From contig NW_024882760.1 in the NCBI RefSeq assembly GCF_019059575.1, positions 1-64,000 of the forward strand: a stretch of DNA of 64,000 nucleotides. The letters run 5' to 3'. Source of the DNA: Amphibalanus amphitrite. Taxonomy: Eukaryota > Arthropoda > Thecostraca > Balanomorpha > Balanidae. Below the pieces are notes generated by a model. The model did not search any database. It was not told the origin of the DNA and saw only the letters and a list, made by a program, of their open reading frames with translations. The position numbers were made by a program, and so were the translations under genes. Numbering within the stretch: the stretch's first letter is position 1; every line of letters starts with the position of its first letter. Shown here piece by piece: positions 36,543 through 48,440 of the stretch.

Positions 36543-36780
36543 TCACGGCGGAGGCCAGCCCGTCGTTATTGCGAGCTGTGTTAGAGGAGGCCGGGCTCCC
36601 GTTATTGTGATGTGTGCTGGCGGAGACCGGGCTCCCGTTATTGTGATGTGTGCTGGCGGAGGCCGGGCTCCTGTTATTGTGATATGTGCTGGCGGAGGCC
36701 GGGCTCCCGTTATTGTGATGTGTGTTAGAGGAGGCCGGGCTCCCGTTGTTGTGATGTGTGCTGGCGGAGGCCTGTCTGCT
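36543..36780. repeat. 36-bp tandem repeat, about six and a half units
   Basis: The unit contains GGAGGCCGGGCTCCCGTTAT followed by TGTGATGTGTGCTGGC. It repeats about six and a half times with a 36-base period. The period is a multiple of three, so long open frames with a 12-residue repeat appear on both strands. There is no sign that they are genes. Confidence 0.93.
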
Positions 36781-38945
36781 GTGATGCGCCATCTCCGCTG
36801 TCCGGGCGGCGCGGCACGCCGCGAGGGCAGACCGGCCGACCTCGGCAGACCGGAGCCGAGAGAGAGGCGCTCAGGGACGACCGGTCCCGAGTCGGGCGGA
36901 CGGATGATCCGCCGACCGGCCAGCCTCTCCGTGCCCGGAGCTCGGCTCTCGGCGGCCAGCGTGCAGCGCACCTGTCCGACATCCACGACGGCGCAATTCA
37001 GCCACGGGAGATAATAGAAAATTCAGCCGTATCCAGTTGTGAAAACCAGACTAGATTACCAACTATCAGCCATCCAACGAACTTGCCACTTATCCATTCC
37101 TCCGTAAGAGAGATTCGGAACTGGCAATGTAAGGCACCGAAGATGGCATATTGCACTTATCGGTAACTATAAAGTGTCCTATCATGAAGAATCAGAGTGG
37201 CTGATCGGAGAGGCGGAAACTTCCACGAACGATTCAGCCGTTCCAGCGGCATTGTCATTGAGAGAAATAGAATGTGGCCTGTGGCTCTGTCGTCTGACCG
37301 CCGTCCTTGGTGACCCTGCCCACGAGGTCAGGACGCTCGGTGGGAACCAGCGGGCTATTCAGTGAGCACAGAGGGGCGTTTTACTCGCGGTGGGAACTTG
37401 GGCCATTTAGCGAGTACAGCGAGACGCTGACAAACTGCAGAGAGTACTCATCGGGTACAGACGCTATTCAGACATTTTTAGCCGGCAAAGTGCGACTGCA
37501 CACTGTTCACAATGCTTCGTTTAGCGGACAGCAGCCCGTCCAGTAAGCGCAGAGGCCGCTCTGCGAAGGCAGCCGGCTCCCCTACGCACGACTTCTCCCA
37601 CAGTCCCTGACGGTCACGCTCGTGCCCGCTGTGTCCCGCCACCCTGTGAAAAACTCGTATGGCCTTCACCACCACTGGAAGGCGTGCAGCAAGGAGCGGG
37701 AGAAACTGGGAGCCTATGTGCGCATGTATGGTCTGCCTGGGTGTGGCAACAAGTGGTGGCATCCCACAGGCAGGGCGCATCGGGGCCGACAGCAGATGAG
37801 AGTCCTTGTCACACGAGACGGACAGCGCCTCTGCTGCCTCCTCACACGAAGGCTTCCCGGCTGGTCGCGGACACGACGGGAAGAGCCGTGACGTGGACAT
37901 AACTGAGCCGTGAACCTGTGACGTTCGTGTGGGAAGGGAGAGACGCCGGTGGGAGATACCTAACGAGCGTTACTGGGAGTACCGCGGCGCGTTATGACTG
38001 CCTGTCAACCGGGTGTGCGAGGAACATTCACTTTCTATCGATCTCGGAGATCACCGGAGTGCGGCAGTGGATGATATGACATAGGTAGGATGATGTTAGG
38101 ATAGGAGATACCGCAGTGATGAGAGCGGAGTTGGACTTTTAGCGCTGACCGGCGCGCCCTGTGGTCAGCTCCCGGGGATCAGGCAGCTCGGTGACGGAGT
38201 CCGAGTCGCCCCGACGGCGCAGACTGGTACAGAGGGACGCCCACTCCGACTCCGCCCCGGGCCGGCGGCCAGTTCACCTTGAATTGCGGCTCTTCCGGCA
38301 GGTCGGAGACGGCGTCGGTAGCCAGAGCAAGGAGTCTCCAAAGGTAGAGACCGGAGACGGCGGCTCACGGGACCGATGTAAACATCGTCAGCACAGCCTA
38401 CTGATGATGACAAGCCTTGGATAGGCGGCTCTGAGCAAAACAAAACATATTATTGCACATAGCGGAGCTGCTAAGCGGCGCTGCAAAGTGCCCAAGATGT
38501 GTTTTGCATACGCCCGGGGGCCGTAATGTCCGCACAACTTGAGCGTTTTGTGAGCAAACAGACCAGAGGGCCGAGCCAGCGAGTCAGGGGAGCGCGCCAT
38601 ATACGCCCGCCGCATTGGCAGTCGCACCTGTTCCGAGGCTGGACGAGGCAGTGCCGCCGCTCCCCCACGGCTGTTCTGGCGGCCGAAACGTCACGCTCCG
38701 TGCGTCCGTTTGCAGAGAACGTCCTGAACAATTGAGACGTCTACTGTGCCTCGTGGGGCCGGCGGCTTCTTTGCCGGTAGCGTGTTTTCTTTGCCGCCCG
38801 AGGCATTGTTATGTCGGGCGCTGTTCTAGGCTCTGGCATGGTGTGAGTGTGACACGGAAGTAGGTGATAGTACGAAGACGATACTGTTGAATTGTTTGCT
38901 ACTGGCAGTAGCCCAACGACATTTTGTCCAAAACACGCATACATT
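36781..38945. other. Intronic noncoding stretch
   Basis: GC-rich, with overlapping open frames on both strands and no recognised domain. I see no RNA gene or mobile element that I can define. Confidence 0.5.
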
Positions 38946-38958
38946 ATTTTTTCAGCCC

Positions 38959-38988
38959 CCCTCTCTCTCTCTTTCTCTCTATTTCTCT

Positions 38989-39046
<58 letters not shown>
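38959..39046. repeat. (CT)n microsatellite
   Basis: A CT dinucleotide run with a few TTTC interruptions at its left end. It directly precedes a 67-bp tandem repeat. Confidence 0.96.
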
Positions 39047-39049
<3 letters not shown>

Positions 39050-39050
39050 C

Positions 39051-39275
39051 ACGCATGGCGTGGCGACTGCAACGCACCGACTACAATACCACCAAAGCGC
39101 CGTGATTTGAGACTGTACCGCATGGCGTGGCGACTGCAACGCACCGACTACAATGCCACCAGAGCGCCGTGGTTTGAGACTGTACCGCACAGCATGAAGA
39201 CTGCAACGCACCATCTACAATACCACCAGCCGCCGTGATTAGAGACTGTACCGCACGGCGCGGAGACTGCGAGCC
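39051..39275. repeat. 67-bp tandem repeat, about three and a half units
   Basis: The unit holds GCATGGCGTGGCGACTGCAA, then CGCACCGACTACAATACCAC and GAGACTGTACC. Unit starts lie near 39053, 39120 and 39187, with a partial fourth near 39250. The units are about 90 percent alike, decaying to the right. Confidence 0.88.
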
Positions 39276-40458
39276 TGCACACAAAGACAGCCGGAGGGCT
39301 TATCGCGGCCTTGGACGAGGCTCTCCGGTCCAGTAAAAGGCGGTCGGCGGCGCGGCGCGGCAGCGGCTGCACTGAACCCTGCCGACTCCACCGGCCTCAG
39401 CAAGCCTTTACAACCGCTCACAGGTCTCTCTAGTTGTTCACGGGTCTCTACAGTCCATCTTGCTGCATATCCTCGGCATCAGGATGCCCCTTATGTATGC
39501 CCCAACCGGGCTCCGCAAGCTCCCACTAGCCTTACCGGGACCAATTGCCGACCTCTTTACAGACAGACCTTCACCAGAAAATCTCAGCAGGTCTCATCGG
39601 TAGACAGTCCTACTCTACATTCAGGCATTCACCGACCGGGCTATACTCTACCGCAGCTAACGGCCTTATCGTGCTCTAGCGCAGCTGATGCCTTATCGCC
39701 AGTCGAACCCTATTCATGGCGTCAGCTGAAAGGCGGCGCTGATAGCGAGCGTCTTGTGATGCAAAACCCGTAAAAGGGAGCGGAAGGCTGGGACAAGTCT
39801 GTTTTCCAAACAGCTTGTCGGGCTCATATAGAGGTAATGGCGTGGCGGGTGCTCAGCCGTGCTCACTGAGACATTTACTGACATGTTGAGGTAGAGATAT
39901 ACTGGGGCACGACCGACAAGATGAGTCGTTTTAAGGGACAACGCGCCGAGCGGAGAAGCATACCTTCTGATCCCCGTGACAATTGCGATTGCATGACGTG
40001 GGACGGACTGGCAGCGCAGAGCCGACTCACGACTGGGGACTGAGCATGTCGCAAGACGCCCTCCCCCAGGTCGTGCGGCCTCCCACGGCGGCCTGTGCCG
40101 TGGGGCCCATGGTCTGACCCTCAGCTCAGCCTCCACTGCACACCTCTTTCTTGGAGGTCACTTTGGCAGCATTCATCCCTCTTAAGTCACTAGGAATGCT
40201 AGCATAAAAAGTTTGGAAAAGCGTAATGATTCGGGTAGCATAAATCATAGCAGTCGAGTGAACTAAAATATGTTGCCTTATACATATAATGTTGTTTTTA
40301 TGATACAGTTGTTTGGAGCGTCGTCAAAAGGGAATAAGCGTTTCTCTCAATTGCTTACCTATACAAGTTAGGTATACACTGCCTGGCGCCTGCCACCCGT
40401 CTACGAAAAAAAACGTACCTATCCGCTGAAATTTCACTCCAATCCTCATTCCACTCAC

Positions 40459-40534
40459 CTTGCTGGGGTGATCCAAACGAGCAGACGGCCAGCAGGGCCA
40501 GCGAGAGGCCGATCCAACGCACCATCGGGGACAT
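40459..40534 (-). CDS. Mucin-like SEA-domain protein, exon 1 (start codon and signal peptide)
   Basis: On the minus strand the ATG at 40534-40532 opens MSPMVRWIGLSLALLAVCSF followed by GSPQQ. This is a standard signal peptide: a short basic n-region, a hydrophobic core and a small-residue cleavage region near FGS. The exon ends CAAG/GTGAGT with the donor GT at 40458-40457, leaving one base of a codon. Exon 2 begins by needing exactly one base, and the join gives Ala followed by SNNVPFTAFG. The phase match, strand and secreted character make this the likely first coding exon, although 29.8 kb away. A second in-frame ATG three codons downstream is an alternative start. Without transcript data the pairing is inferred, and unseen in-phase exons may lie between. 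Confidence 0.7.
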
Positions 40535-41070
40535 TCTAAAACGACCAGTGACTATACCGGTGGGACACACACAAACACTACGGACACTGGTGACTGTGCG
40601 CGCGCTGGCTCGCTCACATGTTCCGTGCGGAGCTCGGTCGCGGTGGGCACACTCTCGCTCTCGGTCCGCACGGGCTCCCCGCTCGCCGGACACTGCTGCC
40701 GCCCCTGACCGCCAAACGCCGCCGGAGCCTTTTACTTGGCCGTCGGCGGCGGCGCCCGTCGGCACGCCCGCTCGTCCTGCGGCGCGGCTGCGCGCCGGCG
40801 TGCCGGCGCCGGCCATCAGAGAAACCGTGAATCACCCGCTCAGGGAGCGCCGGGGGCTGGGCGCGCCGGCACCGGTGTCGAAACGGACGGAGGTCGTCGA
40901 GTGAGCGGAGATGTGTGCGGGTGCTCGCCGACGCGCAAAGGATGGAATCCTGCGGCGGAGGGAAATGGCGTGTGGAGCTGCCGGCAGGACCCGAGGCTAG
41001 GCCGGCGGGGCTCGAGGGCTGAGGCTGGGCCGCCGGCCGCCGGGAGCCCCACCGTGTGACGCGTGGCGGC
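40535..41070 (-). promoter_or_regulatory. CpG-rich 5' UTR/promoter region of the SEA-domain gene
   Basis: Directly upstream of the signal-peptide exon about 500 bases are very GC-rich and CpG-rich, then composition falls sharply at about 41,070. This looks like a promoter-proximal island with the 5' untranslated region. I do not see a clear TATA box and cannot place the start site. Confidence 0.4.
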
Positions 41071-42423
41071 GTCCAATGTTTTATGTGAGCATCGGATAAT
41101 AACTGACATGTTCATTGGGTGAGATAAGACCAATCACTGCGCTGAGCGTTCTTCTGGCTTCGGCTGGAGTATTACATACTTACAGAAATTGCGCTGGATG
41201 GTCAACGTTCAAAATCAATTTTCAAAATTGGTGTGTAAGTGGGTTCTCATAATAAGAAAACCCTAATAAATAATAATCTTAACAAAATCTTTACCTATGT
41301 ATCTAACACGAAATGAATCTCAAGCCGTTTTGTAAAGCGATCATTCTCCATTCACGTCATGTGACGATGCTTTTGTGGTATACCTAAAAACGCAGTTGTT
41401 CCTTCGTTTCCCAGTCATACCTACTAAGGAATAAAATGACCGACTGGGGATATCTGAAAAATATGAACCTAAAGTATGGTCCAAGAAGACACTTTATATA
41501 ATTATGATAGCTTGCATGCAACAGTAATGGAGCGTTTCATGCAATGACATTCCATTTCATTGGTCGGTTATCGCATACAGATTACAGATATCTCATATTT
41601 TCCTCTCATCAATAGATGAAGGTAATGCCTTTAACTGGAAACAATATTTATTTTCATATTTCAATAGCATTAACAAGATAAAATACTAAATTGAATAGTA
41701 ATTCCTTACGTCTAACGTCAGGGTAGCGCGCTGCGGCGCTGAGTTTCACGGTAGAGGCACTGAAACTGCGTGAATTCCAGTTGCCAGTCGTGCACCGACT
41801 CAACCAACGCGGACAGCTTTTACATCCAAAGTGTCCCATCTCTGAATGCGTCATCAGAGGCGAACATGATGGCTCCAATAGGAAGGTATACTCCCTGAAG
41901 CACAGCCAGACCACTTTGTGACTGATGTGAGACAGCTGGTTGCGGGCACGTGATATTTCGTGGCGGCCGCGGTGTTTCGAGCTCCGAATCACAGCGTTAG
42001 GTAACAGCAAGGCGCCAACAGTGTGGGAGAGTCGGGCCCGTCACGGCGCTACACAGCGCAGCGAGGTGGCCTCACTCCACACACGCCGCCACTGCGCGGT
42101 GCAGTGCTGCTGCCGCTGCTGCTGCTACTGCCCGTCCCAGAACGGATCGGTACAGAAAAGATGCATAGGTATACCTAGGTACTGCAGCCACGAACAGCGC
42201 CGTGTTGTGTAGCACGACCGACCATATCTAATATGGTCTTTTAGCAAAAAAAAAGATAAAATAAATAAAACTGTGGGAAAGACCTCCAAACTTCCCTTTG
42301 CCCTGCCCTGCCAAGGCGTGGGTCTAGGTCCAAACTTAACTGGTTCATTTGACGTCCGTAGAGACGTGAAACAACAATGATCATCGATAGGTAAATCGTT
42401 TGCTTATTGCACCTAACCAAAAG
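41071..42423. other. Intergenic DNA, nothing recognised
   Basis: Mostly AT-rich sequence with one moderately GC-rich patch near 41,930-42,130. Short open frames on both strands show no domain. Confidence 0.55.
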
Positions 42424-44475
42424 AAGAAAGTGGGGTAAGATGGGCACCCTAACTTTGGAGCCGTTTTTCGGCCGGTCAGGAACAACATAGAGACGCGAAA
42501 CTAAGTGTAAACCCCTTTTAGACATCTTACTTCCATTTGTCAGAAGATGAAACTTAGAGCTGATGCAACAAATAAACTGTATAGCTATTTTGATAAAATC
42601 TTGCAAAAAATCGTCTTACCCCACCCCATGGGTAAGACGGCCACGGCCACATGGGTAGGGTAAGACGGCCAGCTACTTTCACTGACCAGCACAGCTCGTA
42701 ATTATGCCCGAGATTAGTCGCATTGATACAGTTGCTCGTTGGTCTCAAGTGCAGGGACGCGGGAACTATTTTCAGACTGGGGGCACACCATAATAGAGAT
42801 CAACCTAGGGTACCCCGAAATATACTTTTCTCACCGGTTTTAAGTGCTTCGGGAAAGGCAGTATACAAGATTCGTGCAGAAGGCTTACTTATAAGCTCGT
42901 ACATAGGCCCGTTCAGAAGCCTTATAAAGCCGTCTTTCATACTCATTATTTGAGATAAACTGTACTGAAGGAATAGATATTGCTAACAGGTCTGATGAGT
43001 ATTGAAATCGACCATATTTTTACCAGAAATGTTTCTTTTTTCCTAGAGCAAAAAAAAAAATTATCAGTTACAGGCCCATTGGATCCATACTTGCCCGTCT
43101 TACCCCAAACTCAATGTCGGAAGTTAGCACGATTTTTCTCTGTGAACAATTTGATGCAGGCAAAGCAAATCCGCGGTACATGAACACTGGTGGCATATGA
43201 ATGTACTACAAGTGATTACGAGTTTTTAACCCTATTTTGGTGGCTTTTAAGCCCCCCCAGGATTTTCTTGTGCCATTGCCAAACGCCGCGAGACTGAAAG
43301 CTCATACTCGGTGTATTTTTCTAAACATTCATTGCGCACATTTTGACAAAAAAAGTTGCCGGGTCAGGTCAGGTCAGGTCACCAGAGGCGGTTTGTTAAT
43401 CCCACCTCTGAAAGTTTGCAATCAAGCCAGAGCAGAGTTTTTGACTGATCAATTTCTTCTCTTCAGGTTTTAGTTACAGGGTACCAGTATGTGTAATTTA
43501 TATATCTCAGAATTTTTATATCTGTGACCTGAGGTCAGGCCAGACTTGTGACCTTTACATTGCAAACCCATGGGAAAATATTGGAATGCCTCCTGCTTTG
43601 TGTACCTAAACGAGTCAAAACCACCCAATTCTTTCAGTTTTATGGAAGATTATCTAATCTGTGAAGATCCTGGTGCCGCTTATTGACAGGGGCACCGGGA
43701 AAGGTTATCGGAGGTCATGCGACGTCATAAATCGTTTTTGTCAATAAATCACGACGTGATGGTGCTAAAGAATTGTAAGTGGTACCAAAGTGCTTGCCTG
43801 GTCAAGGCGCGTCGTTTGGTATGCAGCATGACCATACCCAGCAACCTCATTGGTGAATGACCTGACCTTGACCTCAGGTTAAATTTCAAATTGACCTGTG
43901 AAGGTCATCGCATACTTAATTCGAATCGCCTCGACGAGAGCAACAAAAATGTATTTATTTTAAATTTTTAAGTCTCTATGTTGCTTAGTTCAAAGTTATA
44001 TAAGTAACTAATTCCAAAACATTTTATCGTTGATAACCTCTGGAGCTGGACTCTTGTGACCTCAATATTGACCTGACCCGAATTTTTTTTTTTTGTAAAA
44101 GTTGTAGATCTTTAAGCGGCCTATCAAACGCCGTTTGCCGTTTGTCGCTCCGATGTGTGGTTTTTGATATATGAAGGGGGGGGGGGGCGAAAAGGCCCCC
44201 GCCCAGAATCGAGCCTTTCAGAGCCCGCCCGGAATGGGGTTAACTCCATAACGCTGCACACAAAAGCTTGTACAATACACTATGGGTGTTTTCAATGAAA
44301 TGGGTGCTTTTAAAGAAATCGAAATAGAAGATTATTTACTGAACATACATTCACCAGGCTTCAATGGTGGTGTGTGGTGGGAAATGCAACTCTGGTCCTA
44401 ATTTTTCTCGCCCGTAGCGCTAGGTATTGGTTTGGTCTGCAGAGGGGGTGCCCATGCCCATCTTACCTACCCTGA
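42424..44475. mobile_element. Probable GGGGTAAGATG-family element, split by a TTAA element
   Basis: The left side carries AAGTGGGGTAAGATGGGCAC (42427 onward) and the right side GCCCATCTTACC (near 44456). This is an inverted pair like the termini of the element at 35326-36507. Additional copies of the word occur inside (42616-42670 and near 43096). A family D TTAA element is inserted at 43230-44239. The exact ends and any target duplication are not resolved. No open transposase frame is present. Confidence 0.45.
43230..44239. mobile_element. TTAA-flanked non-autonomous DNA transposon, family D
   Basis: The element is bounded by TTAA at 43226-43229 and 44240-44243. The terminal repeats are less perfect than in the other families (CCCTATTTTGGTGGC against the complement of GGGCGGGCTC...GGAATGGGG). 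The left subterminal sequence has a C-run and the right has a G-run/C-run hairpin. The interior holds AGGTCA arrays at 43364-43395 and dispersed TGACCT words. A diverged relative of its interior is recognisable at 61590-62200. Confidence 0.75.
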
Positions 44476-46383
44476 CCCTAGTAGCACACAACATTGGTAC
44501 AACATTGAGATATGTTGAAATCAGGTTGATTGTCAATATTGGTGCTTCAACACGAATTCAACATTGATTCAACGTTGATATCACGTTGATATTTGGTTGT
44601 GCTTTGTCGAATCTTGGTTGAAGTTCAACATTGTAGTTCAACATCGATACAACATTGTCCCAATGTTGAGTTCACAATATCGACAGAGGTAGAATTTCAA
44701 CGTTGTGATTCAACATTGATACAACATTGTCACGATGTTGATTTCACAATATTGATAAAAGTAGAGTTCCATTGTGATTTAATTACTATATTGCCCCGCA
44801 GTTGCGTTGACACTTGACAGCATTAAAGGGGGCAAATGCCCCCTCGGGTGTAAGGGGTCCCATGGGCTGGCTCGACAGGTCCTAAGGCGTCTATCGGACT
44901 TTAAGGGTGGGATCACTGAGGTTCCAAATAGACGAATATGGTCGCATAGATATAGTACCTATTGGTATGTTATATAGGCATACACGTCTTGAATATGATA
45001 TATAGAGAGTTATAAAGTGAATGGATCCTTAAATAAAGATAGCTCCACTTAATAAAATCCTTTTATAACATCCTCAACCTACGTTGAATTAAGCAGCATT
45101 ATTGTATCGGCATGATTTTATTCGGGTGCCACTGCACCGGTGCCATTCAAGTATCACGTTAGTTAGTGCCTTGGTCCCCTCCCACCAGTCGTGCGGTGTG
45201 CTCTTTCAGAGACCGTACCGACTGGAATCTAGCGACCGCTGGCCGTTTTGAAGACTGTACGCGGCCGGCAGCGGGCGGTCCCATCCTCGCCTCCGGCTAG
45301 AGAGGGGGAGACCGCGACAGGGGACCGCGCGTCCCCCGTCCCGTTGTGCCGGCTCGCAGAGTGCGGACGGGTGTGTTGAGTGTGTTGTGTCCAGTGTCGT
45401 CTGGCGTCTCCTCTTTCGATCCGACCATGTAGCCGTTTCCGCCAGTTTCTGCTGTGTGACAATCAGTGCATTTATCCTAGTTATTAGGGTGTGTCGATAG
45501 TCGCAGATTCGCGTTAGACAAAGATATAAATTGGCGCGAGCATGCCAAAACACTAGCCCTGCAGTTGGTTTTGCGTAAAAATGCGATTTGACGAGGCTCG
45601 GGCAGGTCGAAGTTACAGCGAAAAAGTCGCAGTCGACGGTGCTGCCACCTACATTGCCAATAACGGGCACTATCATATCGTGATAATTGGGGTAGTTTCA
45701 AATGAGAAATGACTTCTATTTTTGTTCAAACTGCTTAAGAAAAAATAAAACTTTTCGGAAACACACATTTTTCCCAAATATCGCGTTCCATTTTTTCCTG
45801 TTGAGTTGTTAGGAAAGTGGTAAATTTCAAGGTTGACGGCTAAAAAACGAAACAGGAGGAACAGAGCAGGAATCACCAAGACGTGTGCCGCGCCGATGCT
45901 GTAGCCTGTAGATAAGGGGTGAGCAACAGAACCAGCATACCTAACGATTTTGATTACTGATAGATATTTTTCTCTAAATGGAAGACTATTAGTAACTCAG
46001 GCAAGCCTTCTAATATAGGTATCGACAGGGTTGCGGTAAAAGGTACAATCGATGGCACATTACAATTATTCTGAGTTGGGTAACAACACTCTTCAGATAC
46101 CTACCATCAACAACCTCACTATCTCCTATATGGGAGCTATATCATCTGATTCCAGCGCCCTGAAAACAAACAGGTTATTACCAAAAATCTCTATATTAGC
46201 GCCTACCGACATACGCTGAATGACGCTATCAATACCCGATATTTGTAAAAGGTGATTCGCCACACAGCCCGCCGGCGTCTGAGGGGTTGAATAAGTGAGT
46301 CAGATTGCCAGCGACTCACCGCTGAACTACCGGGCATAACAAAACGGACTATGCGACATGACTCAGAGATCATCACAGACGCA
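44476..46383. repeat. Left arm of a large inverted repeat
   Basis: This segment is the reverse complement of 48134-48440 plus 50989-52505. The outer tip reads CCCTAGTAGCACA and matches TGTGCTACTAGG at the far right. The first 300 bases are an array of CAACATTGAT-type words. The part from about 45480 to 46383 matches closely, including a 68-codon open frame found in both arms. The stretch 44810-45480 has no counterpart in the right arm, so at least one arm has been replaced there. The structure may be the inverted ends of a large element or a segmental inverted duplication. Confidence 0.8.
46267..46335 (-). other. tRNA-like sequence in the left inverted-repeat arm
   Basis: A 69-base stretch begins GCCCGGTAGTTCAGCGG, which fits an A-box. 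It later has GATTCAACCCC-like or TATTCAACCCC sequence in the B-box position and ends CGGGC, which pairs with its first five bases. The T-stem and anticodon stem do not close well. It is at best a degenerate tRNA-derived sequence or a SINE-type promoter. An equivalent copy is at 48182-48250. Confidence 0.3.
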
Positions 46384-46411
46384 ACGAAAAATGTAACCGA
46401 AGGCCATCTGA

Positions 46412-47560
46412 GCTGTTGTTGTTGTTGTTGTTGTGTGTTCCCTCCAGCCGCGTCACCGCGGTGTAGCCGTGCGGCTCTGGAGGTCCCTCACGGCGGCCGC
46501 CAGGGCCGCCACCTCTCCGTCGTCGCGGACGTCTTCCGGGTTCGGGAAAATCGTTCCGTACATCCGGAGACGCCAGCCCATGAGGGCCGGGCACCGGAAG
46601 AAGAAGTGCCGGGGCGTGTGGCCTCCTCCCGGCACACGGTGCACCGGCCCGCCGCACAGTCGGTGTCAGGGCACTGGCGGCAATCATCGGAAGGGTTCCG
46701 TCCAATCCGGTGAAGGTATTGGCGGGATCCTGACCAGTGGCCCGCGCGGAGCTGGTGGACGTCGACGGCCGACGATCTGTCCCCCGTCGCGGCCGGCGGC
46801 GGCAGCCGGTTCTCCATCAGGGTCCGGTACCAGCCCTCCGGCCAGGCGGCGATGGTGCGGTCGCGGGCCAGTCTGGCTTCCGCGCGGTGGGCGGTAGCGA
46901 CGTCCACCGGGACCGCCGCCTGGGGGAGCGCGGTCGCCTCCTTGGCGATCTGGTCGGCGCGCTCGTTTCCGTCGACGCCGCAATGGGACGGCACCCACTG
47001 TAGGTGGATCCGGCGGAACGGACCGGCCAGGGCCGCTAGTTCGGTCCAGATGGCGGCTCCTAGCAGGGTCTTCTGGGACGCCGGGCCCTCTCTCAGCGTC
47101 GCGAGGGCCGACTGCGAATCCGAGCAGATGGTGATCGGCGCGCTCGGCTGGTGCGGGTGGTCGCGCAGGTGGTTCAGGGCCGCGCGGAGTGTGACCATCT
47201 CCGCCCTGAAGCTCGAGCAGAGTTGACCGGCAGGGACGCGTAGCTCGTCGGTTGCACCGTCCGGCCACTCCACAAAGGCTCCTGCTCCTCCGCTGCGGAC
47301 TCCCGCATCCGCCGACCCATCCGTCCAAACCCAGATGGCTTGCTGGGGGAGGGACGCTAGGTGTCTCTGCGCCGCCTGGTGCAGTTCGTCAGGTGGGGCG
47401 TCCCGCCGCAACGCTCCGATGTCCAGGGAGAATGTGACGTGTGGGCAGGCGGCCACCTCCCACGGCGGCGCGCGGGCGGGCAGCAGGGGCTCGATCGTGA
47501 GCACGATCCCAGCAGCCCGCCAGGTGTCGTGCCCCACCCCGCCCCATCTGAGCTCGTGCG
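46412..47560 (-). mobile_element. RNase H and zinc-knuckle end of a non-LTR retrotransposon, dead
   Basis: The frame at 46488-47537 encodes an RNase H domain. It shows VWTDGSAD with the first catalytic Asp, then FRAEMVTLRAAL, ICSDSQSAL, and HLQWVPSHCGVDGNERADQI with the final His and Asp. Downstream is a cysteine-rich tail (CRQC, CTVC). The expected continuation, HFFFRCPALMGWRLRMYG, lies in another frame (46453-46644), so there is a frameshift near 46630. The 3' side on this strand ends in ACA repeats, a typical simple-repeat tail. The layout fits I- or R1-related LINEs with an RNase H after the RT. RT and endonuclease parts are missing. The fragment occupies the centre of the large inverted repeat. 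Confidence 0.88.
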
Positions 47561-47625
47561 GAACCCTCGTTCATATACGTAATATCGCTATCTGCCACCT
47601 CGCGGTTCCCTTGTCAAGCCGAACT

Positions 47626-47772
47626 CATAGGCGGCGGAACGGGGAGGGCACCGCGGCACCGTGCCCCCTTTGATTTTGGCATTTTAACATTAGCCCTATG
47701 GGCGTTGCATGGAATGAATGGGACCAAAAGTCGGCAGTGCCCCCCTTAATTGAAGGTATTCCGCCGCTACTG
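47626..47772. mobile_element. Small hAT-type MITE with 8-bp target duplication
   Basis: A 147-base element is flanked by the perfect 8-base duplication GCCGAACT (47618-47625 and 47773-47780). Its ends are CATAGGCGGCGGAA and TTCCGCCGCTACTG, an imperfect inverted pair. The interior word CCTATGGGCGTTGCATGGAA also occurs, slightly changed, in the element at 56818-56988. An 8-base duplication with CA/TG-type termini is the hAT pattern. It has no coding capacity. Confidence 0.75.
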
Positions 47773-48133
47773 GCCGAACTGATGACACGCAATGGCCAGT
47801 CAGTCACAGCTCAGCTTCCTGCGGAACACAGGAAGACACATTCAGTGAGAGTCGGTGGTCATTGATTGTGTCAATATTATTGACATGGTGACTAAAGAAC
47901 GGTTATATTGCGCCAATAATGTTGCCAGTAGCAGCACCACCAATCTTTTGAACTAAAATCACTTGACATCGGTAAAAAGAAACCCTCTAGCTTTTTTTCA
48001 AGCAATCCGTGAAATAGAGGGGATTAGAAAAACCGAAAACCCAAATATTAGCACTAGATAACATAGATCTTAAATTTTGGCCAACATTTTTAAAGCATAG
48101 GTACATCAGAGGAGCTGTTGGCGGCTTACCGTC

Positions 48134-48440
48134 GCGTCTGTGATGATCTCTGAGTCATTGTCGCATCGTCCGTTTTGTTACGCCCGGTAGTTCAGCGGTG
48201 AGTCGCTGGCAATCTGGCTCACTGATTCAACCCCTCCGACGCCGGCGGGCTGTGTGGCGAATCACCTTTTACAAATGTTGGGTATTGATAGCGTCATTCA
48301 GCATATGTCGGTAGGCGCTAATACAGAGATTTTTGATGATAACCTGTTTGTTTTCAGGGCGCTGGAATCAGATGAAATAGCTCCCATATAGGAGATAGTG
48401 AGGTTGTTGATGGTAGGTATCTGAAGAGTGTTGTTTCCCA
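48134..48440. repeat. Right inverted-repeat arm, inner segment
   Basis: This is the reverse complement of about 46080-46383. It shares the unique words GCGTCTGTGATGATCTCTGA and TCCCATATAGGAGATAGTGA. It is interrupted at 48440 by a hAT-type element, and the arm resumes at 50989. Confidence 0.85.
48182..48250 (+). other. tRNA-like sequence in the right inverted-repeat arm
   Basis: This copy matches the sequence at 46267-46335 on the opposite strand, with a few substitutions. Here the B-box-like word is GATTCAACCCC. Weak stem pairing argues against a functional tRNA. Confidence 0.3.

Noticed and set aside
36475..36986. Minus-strand frames with a 12-residue repeat
   Set aside because: They are the translation of a 36-bp tandem DNA repeat. 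The period being a multiple of three explains the open frame.
45673..45879. 68-codon frame also present at 51194-51400
   Set aside because: It is duplicated only because it lies in both arms of the inverted repeat. It is short, has no domain, and conservation here reflects recent duplication.
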